Shown: positions 25,527 to 33,840 of the stretch, one piece after another
Layout of the letters: the number at the start of each line of letters is the position of its first letter
Numbering within the stretch: the stretch's first letter is position 1
From: Pantoea wallisii
Lineage (GTDB): Bacteria > Pseudomonadota > Gammaproteobacteria > Enterobacterales > Enterobacteriaceae
Direction of reading: 5' to 3'
NCBI RefSeq assembly: GCF_002095485.1
Contig: NZ_MLFS01000035.1
Coordinates: forward strand, 1-49,496
DNA length: 49,496 bases
Program-made: the position numbers and the translations under genes
The notes under the pieces: generated by a model
What the model was told of the DNA's origin: nothing
Seen by the model: the letters and a program-made list of their open reading frames with translations, nothing else
Database searches by the model: none

Positions 25527-26429
25527 TTACAGCACAGTGACTGCAGCAACATCACGTTTAACGCCTTCAATCACCGCTTTCAGTTGGGCTTTCTCCTCTT
25601 CTGCCAGCGCCTGCAGTGGCGCACGCACCGCACCGGTTTTCAGGCCAATCAGCTCTGCACCGTACTTGATCGACTGCACGAACTTACCGCCGTCGAGGAA
25701 GTTCATCAGCGGCATCATCGCGGCCATGATTTTGCGGCCTTTATCAAAATCTTTTTCGATAACGCAGGCGTTATAGAGCGCGACATGCTCACGTGGAATG
25801 AAGTTGGAGCCCGCGCAAACCCAGCTGCGTGCGCCCCAGGCGAAGAACTCTAAAGCCTGATCGTCCCAGCCGCATGAGAGCGCGATGTTCGGGAATTTAC
25901 AGGCCAGCAGATGCAGGTTGTTAAAGTCACCGGAACTCTCTTTAATCGCGACCACATTTTTTGAGCGGCTGACTTCACGGAAGTAGGTTTCACCCATGGT
26001 GATGCCCATACGACCCGGATAGTTGTAGAGCATGATTGGCAGCTGTGCAGCTTTATCCACGGTCAGCGCGTGATGCGCGTTTTCCAGTTCGGTCGGCAGC
26101 GCATACGGCGGTGAGGTCACCAGGATCGCATCGGCTTTATGATCGCGAGCGTGTGTTGCAAACGCCACCGCATCTTCGGTACGAATCGCCCCGGTTCCTA
26201 CCACCAGCGGCAGTCGGTTACCGATCACTTTACGGGCATGCTCAACCAGCGACAGACGCTCTTCAGTACTTTGTGCATAATACTCGCCGGTTGATCCGCC
26301 GATGATGATGCCGTGTACACGCGCTTCAATCAGCGACTCCAGCACATCCGCAAAAGCGGCAAAATCAATACGACCATCTTCTGCGTAAGGGGTAATAGCC
26401 GGGGTGTAGATACCATCAAATGTCAACAC
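25527..26429 (-). CDS. DapA-family (dihydrodipicolinate synthase/NAL superfamily) lyase or aldolase
   Basis: A 300-residue class I aldolase-type protein. The Schiff-base lysine is K163 in VVAIKESSGD, the tyrosine motif is LYNYPGRMG at 134-142, and the glycine-rich loop is GGSTGE at 44-49 (GGTTGE in DapA itself). Members act as dihydrodipicolinate synthase, N-acetylneuraminate lyase, keto-deoxy-sugar aldolases, or the hydroxyproline-pathway deaminase. This one is not next to lysine genes, so a catabolic role is more likely. The start is a GTG at 26429 with GGAGG five bases upstream; the longer frame from 26558 crosses the promoter. It is co-transcribed with the aldehyde dehydrogenase. An LhpC-like role (dehydratase/deaminase feeding a semialdehyde dehydrogenase) is possible but unproven. 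Confidence 0.82.
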   Translation of the reverse strand: MLTFDGIYTPAITPYAEDGRIDFAAFADVLESLIEARVHGIIIGGSTGEYYAQSTEERLSLVEHARKVIGNRLPLVVGTGAIRTEDAVAFATHARDHKADAILVTSPPYALPTELENAHHALTVDKAAQLPIMLYNYPGRMGITMGETYFREVSRSKNVVAIKESSGDFNNLHLLACKFPNIALSCGWDDQALEFFAWGARSWVCAGSNFIPREHVALYNACVIEKDFDKGRKIMAAMMPLMNFLDGGKFVQSIKYGAELIGLKTGAVRAPLQALAEEEKAQLKAVIEGVKRDVAAVTVL

Positions 26430-26813
26430 GATAACCTCCAGGGTGAAATTTAGTCGTAAAGGCAACGCCATCAGGTTGCGTTTGTTAACAATTTGCATAC
26501 AGTGCGGAAGCAGGTCAATCGGCATAAGTTTTTTGTATACAATGAAAATACAAAGCAAATACTTATTTATGGAATATTTCTACATGCAATTAAAATAAAA
26601 ATACTTAAAAACAATAAGATAAATAATTATTATTGTTGAATAATTTTTCTATATGAATTCCGATAACGATCACATTCCACGATTCTCGTCCAGCCAGACG
26701 TCTTTACACTGCTCATCGGGAAGCATAGTTTTGAGGCTGGCTTTAACCTGGTTTTAACAGGCAATTCTTCACCGTCATTACGGGTGAACACACAGTCATA
26801 GAGGTAGCGGGTG
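26430..26813. other. AT-rich divergent promoter region between DapA-like gene and yddG
   Basis: 384 bases, strikingly AT-rich from about 26570 to 26660. It contains the TTGTATACAA palindrome and should hold the promoters of both divergent genes. An open frame on the minus strand (26630-26854) overlaps yddG and does not look like a protein. No RNA gene is evident. Confidence 0.55.
26533..26542. promoter_or_regulatory. TTGTATACAA palindrome upstream of the DapA-like gene
   Basis: A perfect ten-base palindrome about 104 bases upstream of the GTG start. It shares the GTATAC core with sites before the GntR gene and the FAD oxidoreductase; probable operator of the GntR protein of this cluster. Confidence 0.5.
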
Positions 26814-27728
26814 ATGCCCCAGAAGAAAGCGACGCTCATAGGTTTGATTGCCATCCTGCTGTGGAGCGCGATTGTTGGATTGATAAAAAGCGTCAGTGAA
26901 GGTTTCGGGCCGATTGCCGGTGCCGCGCTAATTTATAGCTGCAGCGCGGCGCTGCTGCTGTTCACGGTGGGTTTCCCCAATTTGCGGAGGTTTCCGCGCA
27001 GCTATCTGGTCATCGGAAGTGTTCTGTTCGTCTGTTACGAACTCTGCCTCTCGCTGTCACTTGGCTTTACGCATAATGGTCGCCAGGCCATTGAAGTGGG
27101 CATGGTGAATTACCTCTGGCCGAGCATGACCATCGTGCTGGCGGTCGTGATTAACCGGCAAAGAACCAGCCCGTTAATTATTCCTGGTGTCATATTAGCC
27201 ATTGCCGGTATTTGTCGTGTACTGGGCGGCGATCGGGGCTTCTCTTTCAGCGAAATGGCGCACAATGTTATGGACAATCCGCTGAGCTATGGTCTGGCTT
27301 TTAGCGGTGCGATCATCTGGTCAGTTTATTGCGTTGTCACAAAGAAAATAGCCAACGGTCACAACGGGATAACGCTGTTCTTTATTTTAACTGCGCTGAC
27401 GTTATGGGTTAAATTTCTGGTTTCACCCCAGCCCGCATTTATTTTGTCGTTTCAGGTATGGGTTTGCCTGGCGCTTGCAGCGATGGCGATGGGCTTCGGT
27501 TATGCCGCGTGGAACGTCGGCATTCTGCATGGCAACGTTACCGTTTTAGCCGCAGCTTCGTACTTCATCCCTATCATTTCGTCTATTTTAGCTGCAGTAA
27601 TCCTCGATTCCACACTGACAATCTCTTTCTGGCAGGGCACGGCTATGGTCAGCCTCGGCTCGCTGGTGTGTTGGTGGTCAACGCGCACGGTTGCCAGCCA
27701 TAAGCTCAGCAGTAAAACCGTGGAGTAG
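26814..27728 (+). CDS. yddG: Aromatic amino acid/metabolite exporter of the DMT superfamily (YddG)
   Basis: A 304-residue protein with about ten hydrophobic segments and two EamA repeats. It is recognisably YddG: KATLIGLIAILLWS at the start, HNGRQAIEVGMVNYLWPSMTI in the middle, and GFGYAAWNVGILHGNVTVLAAASYF near the end match the E. coli protein closely. YddG exports aromatic amino acids and related compounds across the inner membrane. I use the ATG at 26814 (GAGG upstream); a GTG codon directly before it is an alternative. It stands alone, divergent from the DapA-like gene. A hairpin (GGGAGGA/TCCTCCC) follows the stop. Here it may relieve aromatic or amino-acid load produced by neighbouring pathways; that is inference. 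Confidence 0.85.
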   Translation: MPQKKATLIGLIAILLWSAIVGLIKSVSEGFGPIAGAALIYSCSAALLLFTVGFPNLRRFPRSYLVIGSVLFVCYELCLSLSLGFTHNGRQAIEVGMVNYLWPSMTIVLAVVINRQRTSPLIIPGVILAIAGICRVLGGDRGFSFSEMAHNVMDNPLSYGLAFSGAIIWSVYCVVTKKIANGHNGITLFFILTALTLWVKFLVSPQPAFILSFQVWVCLALAAMAMGFGYAAWNVGILHGNVTVLAAASYFIPIISSILAAVILDSTLTISFWQGTAMVSLGSLVCWWSTRTVASHKLSSKTVE

Positions 27729-28035
27729 TGACGGGAGGAATCTCCTCCCATATAAAAAAACTATTACAACTCAGACAAACGCAAACGCATTATTCATCCG
27801 ACCCTTTTCACACCGGAGGATTTTTAAATGACCGTTCCAGATTAATTATTTACTCACCTGATATCAGCTATGGATATCATTTTCGAATCATGACAGGTTT
27901 ATATTCTCTTCGGCGTCCTTATGAACAATAAGGCGATAGCGTCATGTATCTGCGGTAAGCATTCATCGCTCAATATGCTTATTTCAGCCGCGCTATTACC
28001 TGATTATTTACGCGCCGGAGAAACAGGAGTTAACA
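27729..28035. other. Intergenic region upstream of the MFS transporter
   Basis: 307 bases. Apart from the yddG hairpin I see only the promoter and leader region of the MFS gene, with CAGGAG just before its start. The short open frame at 27728-27931 is not protein-like. Confidence 0.5.
27733..27749. terminator. Hairpin after yddG
   Basis: GGGAGGA (27733-27739), loop ATC, TCCTCCC (27743-27749), five bases after the stop codon. The following stretch is A-rich rather than T-rich on the plus strand, so termination strength is uncertain. Confidence 0.45.
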
Positions 28036-29418
28036 ATGGCTAATAATATTTCTGTTGAAGATGTACCGATCAGTCGTTTTCATCGCCTGCTAACGGTGCG
28101 TTCCGGCGGCGGTTCATTTGTAGATGGTTATGTGCTGAGCATTATCGGCATCGCGATGACCCAAGTCTCACCGGCATTAGGGCTAAGCGCATTTTGGGAA
28201 GGCTTAATTGCCGCTTCTGCGCTGATTGGCATCTTCTTTGGCGGCTTTATGGGCGGCGCATTGACTGACCGTTTTGGTCGCCGTCGCATCTACTTCGTCG
28301 GGCCAACGCTGTTTGTCCTCTGCTCGGTTGCGCAATTTTGGGTGCAGAGCGGTGAAATGCTCTTTGTGCTGCGCTTTCTGACCGGTATCGCCGTTGGCAT
28401 CGAATATCCGGTTGCTACCGCGTTTTTGGTGGAGTTTATGCCGAAGCGCTCGCGTGGGCCTTGCCTGGCAACGCTGACCATTCTGTGGTTTGCCGGTGCG
28501 GCTATGGCCTATCTGGCGGGTGGCGCTATCCTTAATCTGGGCGGTACCGACGCCTGGCGCTGGGCGCTGGCCAGCACAGCAGTGATTGGTGCGCTCCTGT
28601 TTCTGGTGCGTCTGGGAACGCCAGAATCGCCACGCTGGTTGCTCAGTAAAGGGCGTGCAGCGGAGGCCGAAGCCATTATCCGCCGCGTCTATGGCGCCAG
28701 CTTCGGCCTGAAAAACCTGTCGCAGCAAGCCGAGAGCAAAAAGCTCTCATTCCTTCATCTGCTGCACTCCGGTTATGGCAAACGCATGGCGTTTGTGACT
28801 ATTTTCTGGACCTGTTCGGTGATTCCGGTGTTTGCAGTCTACGCCTTTGCACCCAAAGTGCTGGAAGCGCTGCATTTAAGCGGTGACTGGGCGGCGTATG
28901 GTTCCATCGCCATTACGCTTCTTTTTGTGGTGGGCTGCGTGCTTGCTACGCGCATGGTGAATACCCTTGGCCGTCGTAAGTTGCTGCTCCATAGCTTTTT
29001 GTGGTCTGGTCTGGCTCTGTTGCTGCTGGGGGCGCTCCGTGATGGACCGTCCATGGTTATCCTGATTCTGTTTGGTGCGTATGCGCTATTCATCGGCGGT
29101 GCACAGGTGCTGCAGCTGGTCTATCCGAATGAGATCTTCCCGACGGTGATTCGCGCCGGTGCGGTGGGCATCGGTACTTCGATGTCGCGTATTGGCGCGG
29201 CGGTAGGTACTTATCTGATCCCCATCTCCCTGCAATCTATCGGTATTGGCCCTACCATGTATATCGCTGCCGCGATCACGCTTCTCGGTCTGCTGGTATC
29301 GTGGTTCCTCGCGCCGGAAACCGCCGCACGCAGCCTGGAAGACGCCGCCTCGCTGGATGATGAAAGCACGCCTCAGACGCAGCATGTCAGCGGTAGCTGG
29401 TCTAAACATACCGGCTAA
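28036..29418 (+). CDS. MFS transporter, metabolite:H+ symporter type
   Basis: A 460-residue major facilitator transporter with about twelve membrane segments. Signature loops are GGALTDRFGRRRIYF between helices 2 and 3, RFLTGIAVGIEYPVATAFLVEFMPKRSRG in helices 4-5, and LGTPESPRWLLSKGR before the central loop. This is the sugar-porter/aromatic-acid:H+ symporter pattern of importers. The ATG at 28036 has CAGGAG upstream. It ends 85 bases before the convergent GlxA-type regulator. The nearby MarR/GlxA regulators and UbiD decarboxylase suggest it imports an aromatic or other carboxylate used by that module, but sequence alone does not name the substrate. Confidence 0.83.
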   Translation: MANNISVEDVPISRFHRLLTVRSGGGSFVDGYVLSIIGIAMTQVSPALGLSAFWEGLIAASALIGIFFGGFMGGALTDRFGRRRIYFVGPTLFVLCSVAQFWVQSGEMLFVLRFLTGIAVGIEYPVATAFLVEFMPKRSRGPCLATLTILWFAGAAMAYLAGGAILNLGGTDAWRWALASTAVIGALLFLVRLGTPESPRWLLSKGRAAEAEAIIRRVYGASFGLKNLSQQAESKKLSFLHLLHSGYGKRMAFVTIFWTCSVIPVFAVYAFAPKVLEALHLSGDWAAYGSIAITLLFVVGCVLATRMVNTLGRRKLLLHSFLWSGLALLLLGALRDGPSMVILILFGAYALFIGGAQVLQLVYPNEIFPTVIRAGAVGIGTSMSRIGAAVGTYLIPISLQSIGIGPTMYIAAAITLLGLLVSWFLAPETAARSLEDAASLDDESTPQTQHVSGSWSKHTG

Positions 29419-29443
29419 GCGGGCACTTACTCAGTAAGACGTT

Positions 29444-29474
29444 GCAGGGCGGCCCGGTTTTCAGGGCCGCCTGC
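29444..29474. terminator. GC-rich hairpin between MFS and GlxA genes
   Basis: GCAGGGCGGCCC pairs with GGGCCGCCTGC across a short loop, with one bulged G. It lies between convergent stop codons at 29418 and 29504. No T-run follows, but position and strength suit a bidirectional terminator. Confidence 0.6.
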
Positions 29475-29503
29475 ATGATCGGTCTGCCGTGCAGCGCATC
29501 CCT

Positions 29504-30532
29504 CTACTCTTTCACCAGCCGTTCGACTACGCGCCGCCGTTTTCTGAATGAACTTGGTGTTTCGCCATACTGTTTACGGAACCAGGCGATCAGGTGAGAC
29601 GCGTCGGCAAAGCCGGTTGCTGCGGCAATGGCATTGATACTGTTGCTGGAATCAGCCATCAGCTTGCGTGCATGCTCCAGCCGCATCCGGCGCCAGTAAA
29701 CGGCGGCCGAGTAGCCGGTACATTTGCTGAAAATCAAATTTAGCTGGCGAAACGTCACGCCGGCAAATCCGGCCACATCAGCCAGCGGCACCGGTGAATC
29801 CAGGTGGTGTTTCATAAACTCGATCACCTTATTCACCAGGTCATTCTCGTAGACATCCGGTTCGTTAAGCATGTTTTGGGGCGGGACTTTTTTCACCGGC
29901 GCGGCCGGCTCTTCCACCAGCAGATACTTCAGCACCTTCTGAGAGCGTACTAACCCGCAGTGCTGACGAATCAGGTCGGCGGCCAGATCAATTGCCGTGC
30001 CGCCAGGGCATGAGATGATGCCGCCATCTTTGATATAGGTTTTATCAATCACCGGAATGGCTTTGGGAAAACGCAGGCGGAACTCATCACGCGTGGTGAA
30101 ATGAATCGCGCAGTGACGGCCATCCAGTAACCCGGCATTACCCGCGACAAAGGCGCCGCTGCACAACGTAATGATCGGGATATTACGCGCGTGCAGCGCG
30201 CGCAGCGCCTCCAGTAACCACTGCGGTGGCTGACGCGTCTCCTCCAGTAATCCGCCTGCTACCACGAAATAGTCCCAGCGCGTGCTGAAATCTAACGTTG
30301 CAGTCGGTGAGACCGGCAATCCGCAGCTGGCGGTCACCGGCTGATTGTCACAGGTCATCCACTCCCAGCGGCAGAAGATCTGCCGGCTGCTGAAGGATTC
30401 ATCCGCGGCAAAACGCAGGGACTCCACCAGCCCGGCAACTGACGCGAGCGTAAAACTTTTCATCAGCAAAAAACCGATAGTGAGATCGGGTTTTGGCTCA
30501 GCGAGGTATTCAGCGTCCGTTGTGTGCGGCAT
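29504..30532 (-). CDS. GlxA-type AraC-family regulator (DJ-1/PfpI + AraC HTH)
   Basis: A 342-residue regulator. Residues about 15-190 form a DJ-1/PfpI-like domain with the nucleophile-elbow cysteine in IPIITLCSGAFVAGNAGLL. Residues about 235-335 are an AraC DNA-binding domain with two helix-turn-helices (PLADVAGFAGVTFRQLNLIFSKCTG and INAIAAATGFADASHLIAWFRKQYGETPSSFRKR). I use the ATG at 30532; a frame from 30556 exists. It overlaps the MarR gene upstream by 23 bases, so the two regulators are co-expressed and divergent from the UbiD decarboxylase. Likely targets are that decarboxylase and perhaps the MFS gene. The effector is unknown. Confidence 0.85.
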   Translation of the reverse strand: MPHTTDAEYLAEPKPDLTIGFLLMKSFTLASVAGLVESLRFAADESFSSRQIFCRWEWMTCDNQPVTASCGLPVSPTATLDFSTRWDYFVVAGGLLEETRQPPQWLLEALRALHARNIPIITLCSGAFVAGNAGLLDGRHCAIHFTTRDEFRLRFPKAIPVIDKTYIKDGGIISCPGGTAIDLAADLIRQHCGLVRSQKVLKYLLVEEPAAPVKKVPPQNMLNEPDVYENDLVNKVIEFMKHHLDSPVPLADVAGFAGVTFRQLNLIFSKCTGYSAAVYWRRMRLEHARKLMADSSNSINAIAAATGFADASHLIAWFRKQYGETPSSFRKRRRVVERLVKE

Positions 30533-30998
30533 CTTTTTCAGGTTCCTGCAATCCACCCAGCTTACTGAGCAAGCGCTTCAGGTCGGCAATATCCTGCGCA
30601 TTGAGGTCGGCGGCGATCATCTGCTCCGCGCGTTTGGCCTGCGCCACCATCTGCTGCAGCATCGCTTCGCCGGCTGCAGTCATAGAGACCCGCTTACGGC
30701 GGCGATTGCTGGCGTCTGTTTCCACCTGCAGCAAGCCACTTTTGCTCATACGATCGATCAGATAAGTGCCGGTGGCTTTATCAAATCCGGCGCGGTTGCC
30801 CAGCGTTTGCTGATCGCAGGATGTCTCCTCCGCTAGCACCACCAGAATGGCATATTGCACCGCCGAAAGACCGGTATCAACGCACTGTGACCAGCAGTAA
30901 GTCGAGTGCTGGCCTGCACGCCGTACCAGATGCATTAACGAACAATCGCCGTGCGGCCACAAGGGGGCAGCGAGAATTAAGTCAGAATTTTGTGACAT
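30510..30998 (-). CDS. MarR-family transcriptional regulator
   Basis: A 162-residue winged-helix regulator. The core reads YAILVVLAEETSCDQQTLGNRAGFDKATGTYLIDRMSKSGLL, then the wing ETDASNRRRKRVSMTAAGEAML, the classic MarR pattern. MarR proteins often sense aromatic acids or phenols and repress divergent degradation or efflux genes. Here it is divergent from a UbiD-type decarboxylase for an unsaturated or aromatic acid, which fits. It is coupled to a GlxA-type regulator downstream. The ATG at 30998 has AAGGAG some thirteen bases upstream, a rather long spacing. A GTTCGAAC palindrome in the divergent region is a candidate operator. Confidence 0.86.
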   Translation of the reverse strand: MSQNSDLILAAPLWPHGDCSLMHLVRRAGQHSTYCWSQCVDTGLSAVQYAILVVLAEETSCDQQTLGNRAGFDKATGTYLIDRMSKSGLLQVETDASNRRRKRVSMTAAGEAMLQQMVAQAKRAEQMIAADLNAQDIADLKRLLSKLGGLQEPEKDAAHNGR

Positions 30999-31030
30999 CG
31001 GTGTGCTTGACTCCTTAAAACGGCAATCTT

Positions 31031-31065
31031 ATAGTTCGAACACAAACAGTTTGAGATTTAACTAT
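31031..31065. promoter_or_regulatory. Inverted repeats between marR-type gene and ubiD-type gene
   Basis: GTTCGAAC at 31034-31041 is a perfect eight-base palindrome, and ATAGTT (31031-31036) pairs with AACTAT (31060-31065). They lie 33-67 bases before the MarR start in the divergent promoter. They are candidate operator elements for MarR or the GlxA protein. Confidence 0.4.
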
Positions 31066-31263
31066 ACAGTATATCGGTCTCCGGATGAAGCGGATTACCG
31101 GCGTGCCCGGCGGGGAGGCGCACTGATGCTACCGCCCATGTGCCCTCTCTACAACCTGTCGGCATCGCTTCAGGTCCATCCCGCCTGTGCGCATGTCGGC
31201 TACGCCCGGTAATACACTGAACCGGTCTGCGCCTCTGTTCCCCTACGGCTTAAGGAGAGCCTG

Positions 31264-32724
31264 ATGAAATATTATGGTGATTTACGCAGCTTCATCGCTG
31301 CCCTCGATGAGATGGGCGACATCATGCACGTGCACCGCGAGGTGGACGGTGATTTTGAGCCCAGCGCGATCACGCGCCGCAGCTATGAAATAGCATCACC
31401 GGCTCCGCTGTTCCATAACGTAGCGGGCGTGGCTCGCGGTTTTCGTCTGTTCGGCGCGCCAGCTTCGCTATCTTCACGTCGGGATATGCCGTATGCGCGC
31501 GTTGCCATGTCGCTGGGCCTGGCCCCGGACTCCAGCGGACCGGAGATTATTGAAGCCCTGTCAGCGGCACGTTTTAAACCGGGGATTCCGCCCGTACGCG
31601 TTTCATCAGCTGACGCTGAGTGCCAGCAAAATATCCTGCGCGGTGACGATGCCACCCTGGATCGCTTCCCGATCCCTTTTGCGCATGACAAAGATGGCGG
31701 CCGCTATGCAAACACCTGGGGCACGTTGATTGTCAAAACGCCGGACGGGAAATGGGTGAACTGGTCAATTGCGCGCGTAATGAAAGTGGACGGTAAACGC
31801 ATGGTCGGTTTGATCGTCCCCAGCCAGCATATCGGTCAGATCTGGACCCAATGGGTTGAACGCGGCGAGCCCATGCCCTATGCGCTGGTGCAGGGGCCGG
31901 CGCCGGCCATCTCGTGCGTTTCCGGCATTCCGATTCCGGCCAATGCCGATGAAGCCGACTACATTGGCACACTTGCGGGCGAACCGGTGCCGGTGGTGAA
32001 AGCGATCAGTATCGATCTTGATGTGCCCGCCACGGCTGAGATAGTGATTGAAGGGCATGTATCGATCGCGCGCGACTGCCAGGAGGGCCCGTACGGCGAG
32101 TATGGCGGTTACCTGGGAGAAGGCTCCTCGGCGCAACCGACCTTCCATGTCGAAACCATTACCCATCGCCATAATCCAATCTGGCCGATGTCAATTACCG
32201 GCCGTCCGGTTGATGAGTCGCATACGCTATGGGCAATGGGGCTGGCCGCCGATGCGCTGACTTACCTGCGTGAAGCGGGTCTGCCGGTTAAAACTACCTG
32301 GATTCCGGAAGATTCTACCGTGCACTGGCTGCTGGTGGTGATGCCACAGGCCTGGCGCGATAGCGTGCCAGGCGTGACCAGTGAGGCGCTGGCGCAGCGT
32401 ATCGGCGACATCCTGTTTAAAACCAGCGCCATGGTGTTTATCCCAAAAGTGTATGTGGTCGATGATGACTTTGATCCCACCAATCTGCGCGAAGTGGTGT
32501 GGGCGCTATCAACCCGCGTACACCCTACAGGTCGTCGCGTGGTGTTTGAAGACCAGCGCGTGATCCGTTTGCCACAGTGTTACGACGAAGCGGAATACGT
32601 TGCCGGTAAAGGGCCAAAAGTGGTGTTTGATACGCTGCAAACCCAGCGCCATTTACATGCCTCATTTGCTCAGGGATATCCTGAAGAGGTACGTCAGCGC
32701 GTACTGGACAACTGGCCTGAGTAA
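31264..32724 (+). CDS. UbiD-family decarboxylase, Fdc1/HudA group (prenylated-FMN dependent)
   Basis: A 486-residue UbiD-fold (de)carboxylase. The catalytic triad is visible: R171 in NWSIARVM, then E274 and E279 in QEGPYGEYGGY, at nearly the same positions as R173, E277 and E282 of fungal Fdc1. Long stretches also follow Fdc1 and HudA (AITRRSYEIASPAPLFHNV, DRFPIPFAHDKDGGRY, IVPSQHIGQIWTQW). Those enzymes reversibly decarboxylate cinnamic-type acids or pyrrole/furan-2-carboxylates using prenylated FMN. No UbiX flavin prenyltransferase is in the window, so the cofactor must come from elsewhere. The ATG at 31264 has AAGGAGAGCC upstream. It is a single gene, divergent from MarR-GlxA and convergent with a second GlxA regulator. 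The exact substrate is open. Confidence 0.86.
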   Translation: MKYYGDLRSFIAALDEMGDIMHVHREVDGDFEPSAITRRSYEIASPAPLFHNVAGVARGFRLFGAPASLSSRRDMPYARVAMSLGLAPDSSGPEIIEALSAARFKPGIPPVRVSSADAECQQNILRGDDATLDRFPIPFAHDKDGGRYANTWGTLIVKTPDGKWVNWSIARVMKVDGKRMVGLIVPSQHIGQIWTQWVERGEPMPYALVQGPAPAISCVSGIPIPANADEADYIGTLAGEPVPVVKAISIDLDVPATAEIVIEGHVSIARDCQEGPYGEYGGYLGEGSSAQPTFHVETITHRHNPIWPMSITGRPVDESHTLWAMGLAADALTYLREAGLPVKTTWIPEDSTVHWLLVVMPQAWRDSVPGVTSEALAQRIGDILFKTSAMVFIPKVYVVDDDFDPTNLREVVWALSTRVHPTGRRVVFEDQRVIRLPQCYDEAEYVAGKGPKVVFDTLQTQRHLHASFAQGYPEEVRQRVLDNWPE

Positions 32725-32732
32725 GACCTGCT

Positions 32733-32752
32733 GGCGACGCTTTCGGGTCGCC
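32733..32752. terminator. Short hairpin after the UbiD-type gene
   Basis: GGCGAC (32733-32738) and GTCGCC (32747-32752) around an eight-base loop, between convergent stops at 32724 and 32755. It is short and has no T-run. Confidence 0.4.
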
Positions 32753-32754
32753 GC

Positions 32755-33729
32755 TCAGGCTCCCTCGGCCGGGATAGACATTTTGCGATAATGCGAGGGT
32801 GTCATGCCGGTGATTTTAATAAAGGCGCGCCGCATGACATCCGCGCTGCGATAACCACAGGCAGCCGGAATCGTCTTGAGCGGCAGCGCCGGATTCTCCA
32901 GCAGCGTACGTGCCTGTGCGATGCGCGCGCGCTCCAGCCATGCGCCGGGCTGAATATGCAACGCCTGATTAAATAGCCGCGTAAGATGACGCGTACTCAG
33001 ATTCATGTGCGCCGCCAAATCCTCCACCCCCTTGATCTCCGCCAGATTCGCCAGCGCCCAGCGCTGCATTGCCTGCAAAGCGCTACGCCCGGCCAGCGAG
33101 GTCTGCTGCTTACGCACAAAGTGGCTTTGATTGACCGGTCGCTGGAAAAACATCACCAGATTGGCCGCGATCTCCTGCGTCAGTTCACGCCCCAAATCCT
33201 CTTCCACCAGTCGCAGCGCCAGATCCAGACCCGAGGTGACGCCTGCTGCGGTGCGTAGCGGGCCATCCGCCACATACAGGGCATCAGCTTCAACCTGTGC
33301 ATCCGGAAGCTGCATTGCCAGCGCATCAGCGCAGGCCCAGTGTGTCGTCACTTTTTTACCGTTCAGCAGTCCGGTCTGCGCCAGCAGGAGCGCACCGCTG
33401 CACACCGAGCCATAGCGTTGGCTGCGCTGGCACAGCGCCACGATCTGCGCACGCTGCTGCGCAGAGAGCTGCCGCTGGCTGGCATCCGGCGCACCGGCAA
33501 CCAAAAAAGTGTGTGGATTATGGTCAGCAGCCTGACTCAACAGCTGGTCTGCCCGTAACCGCACGCCAGAGGAGCAGGTAACGTCAGCCTCCTCCAGCGC
33601 CATGACGCTAAGCCGATAAACGGGCCGCCTGAGTAGCCGGTTAGCCTCGGCAAATACATCCAGTGGACCCGACACATCCAGCAGTTGCACACCGGGCACC
33701 GCCAACAGGATTATTTGCTGATTGCGCAT
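32755..33729 (-). CDS. GlxA/FtrA-type AraC-family regulator (DJ-1/PfpI + AraC HTH)
   Basis: A 324-residue regulator unrelated at close range to the other GlxA protein in the window. The DJ-1/PfpI part spans about residues 5-175 (VPGVQLLDVSGPLDVFAEANRLL; elbow cysteine in RYGSVCSGALLLAQTGLL). The AraC domain spans about 225-320 (GVEDLAAHMNLSTRHLTRLFNQALHI and LPLKTIPAACGYRSADVMRRAFIK). I chose the ATG at 33729, which has AAAGGGGA upstream, over starts at 33750 or 33768. It is divergent from the HD-domain gene at 33841 with about 110 bases between them, so that gene is its probable target. Confidence 0.84.
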   Translation of the reverse strand: MRNQQIILLAVPGVQLLDVSGPLDVFAEANRLLRRPVYRLSVMALEEADVTCSSGVRLRADQLLSQAADHNPHTFLVAGAPDASQRQLSAQQRAQIVALCQRSQRYGSVCSGALLLAQTGLLNGKKVTTHWACADALAMQLPDAQVEADALYVADGPLRTAAGVTSGLDLALRLVEEDLGRELTQEIAANLVMFFQRPVNQSHFVRKQQTSLAGRSALQAMQRWALANLAEIKGVEDLAAHMNLSTRHLTRLFNQALHIQPGAWLERARIAQARTLLENPALPLKTIPAACGYRSADVMRRAFIKITGMTPSHYRKMSIPAEGA

Positions 33730-33840
33730 CGTTTCGCTGTCCCCTTTCATCGCAATGTCTTTAAACATCGCTAAACATAGATTTAAGACATTGTGCCGTC
33801 GCTTTATGCTGAGTGCAACTTAACTGCGAGGAGCACTATC

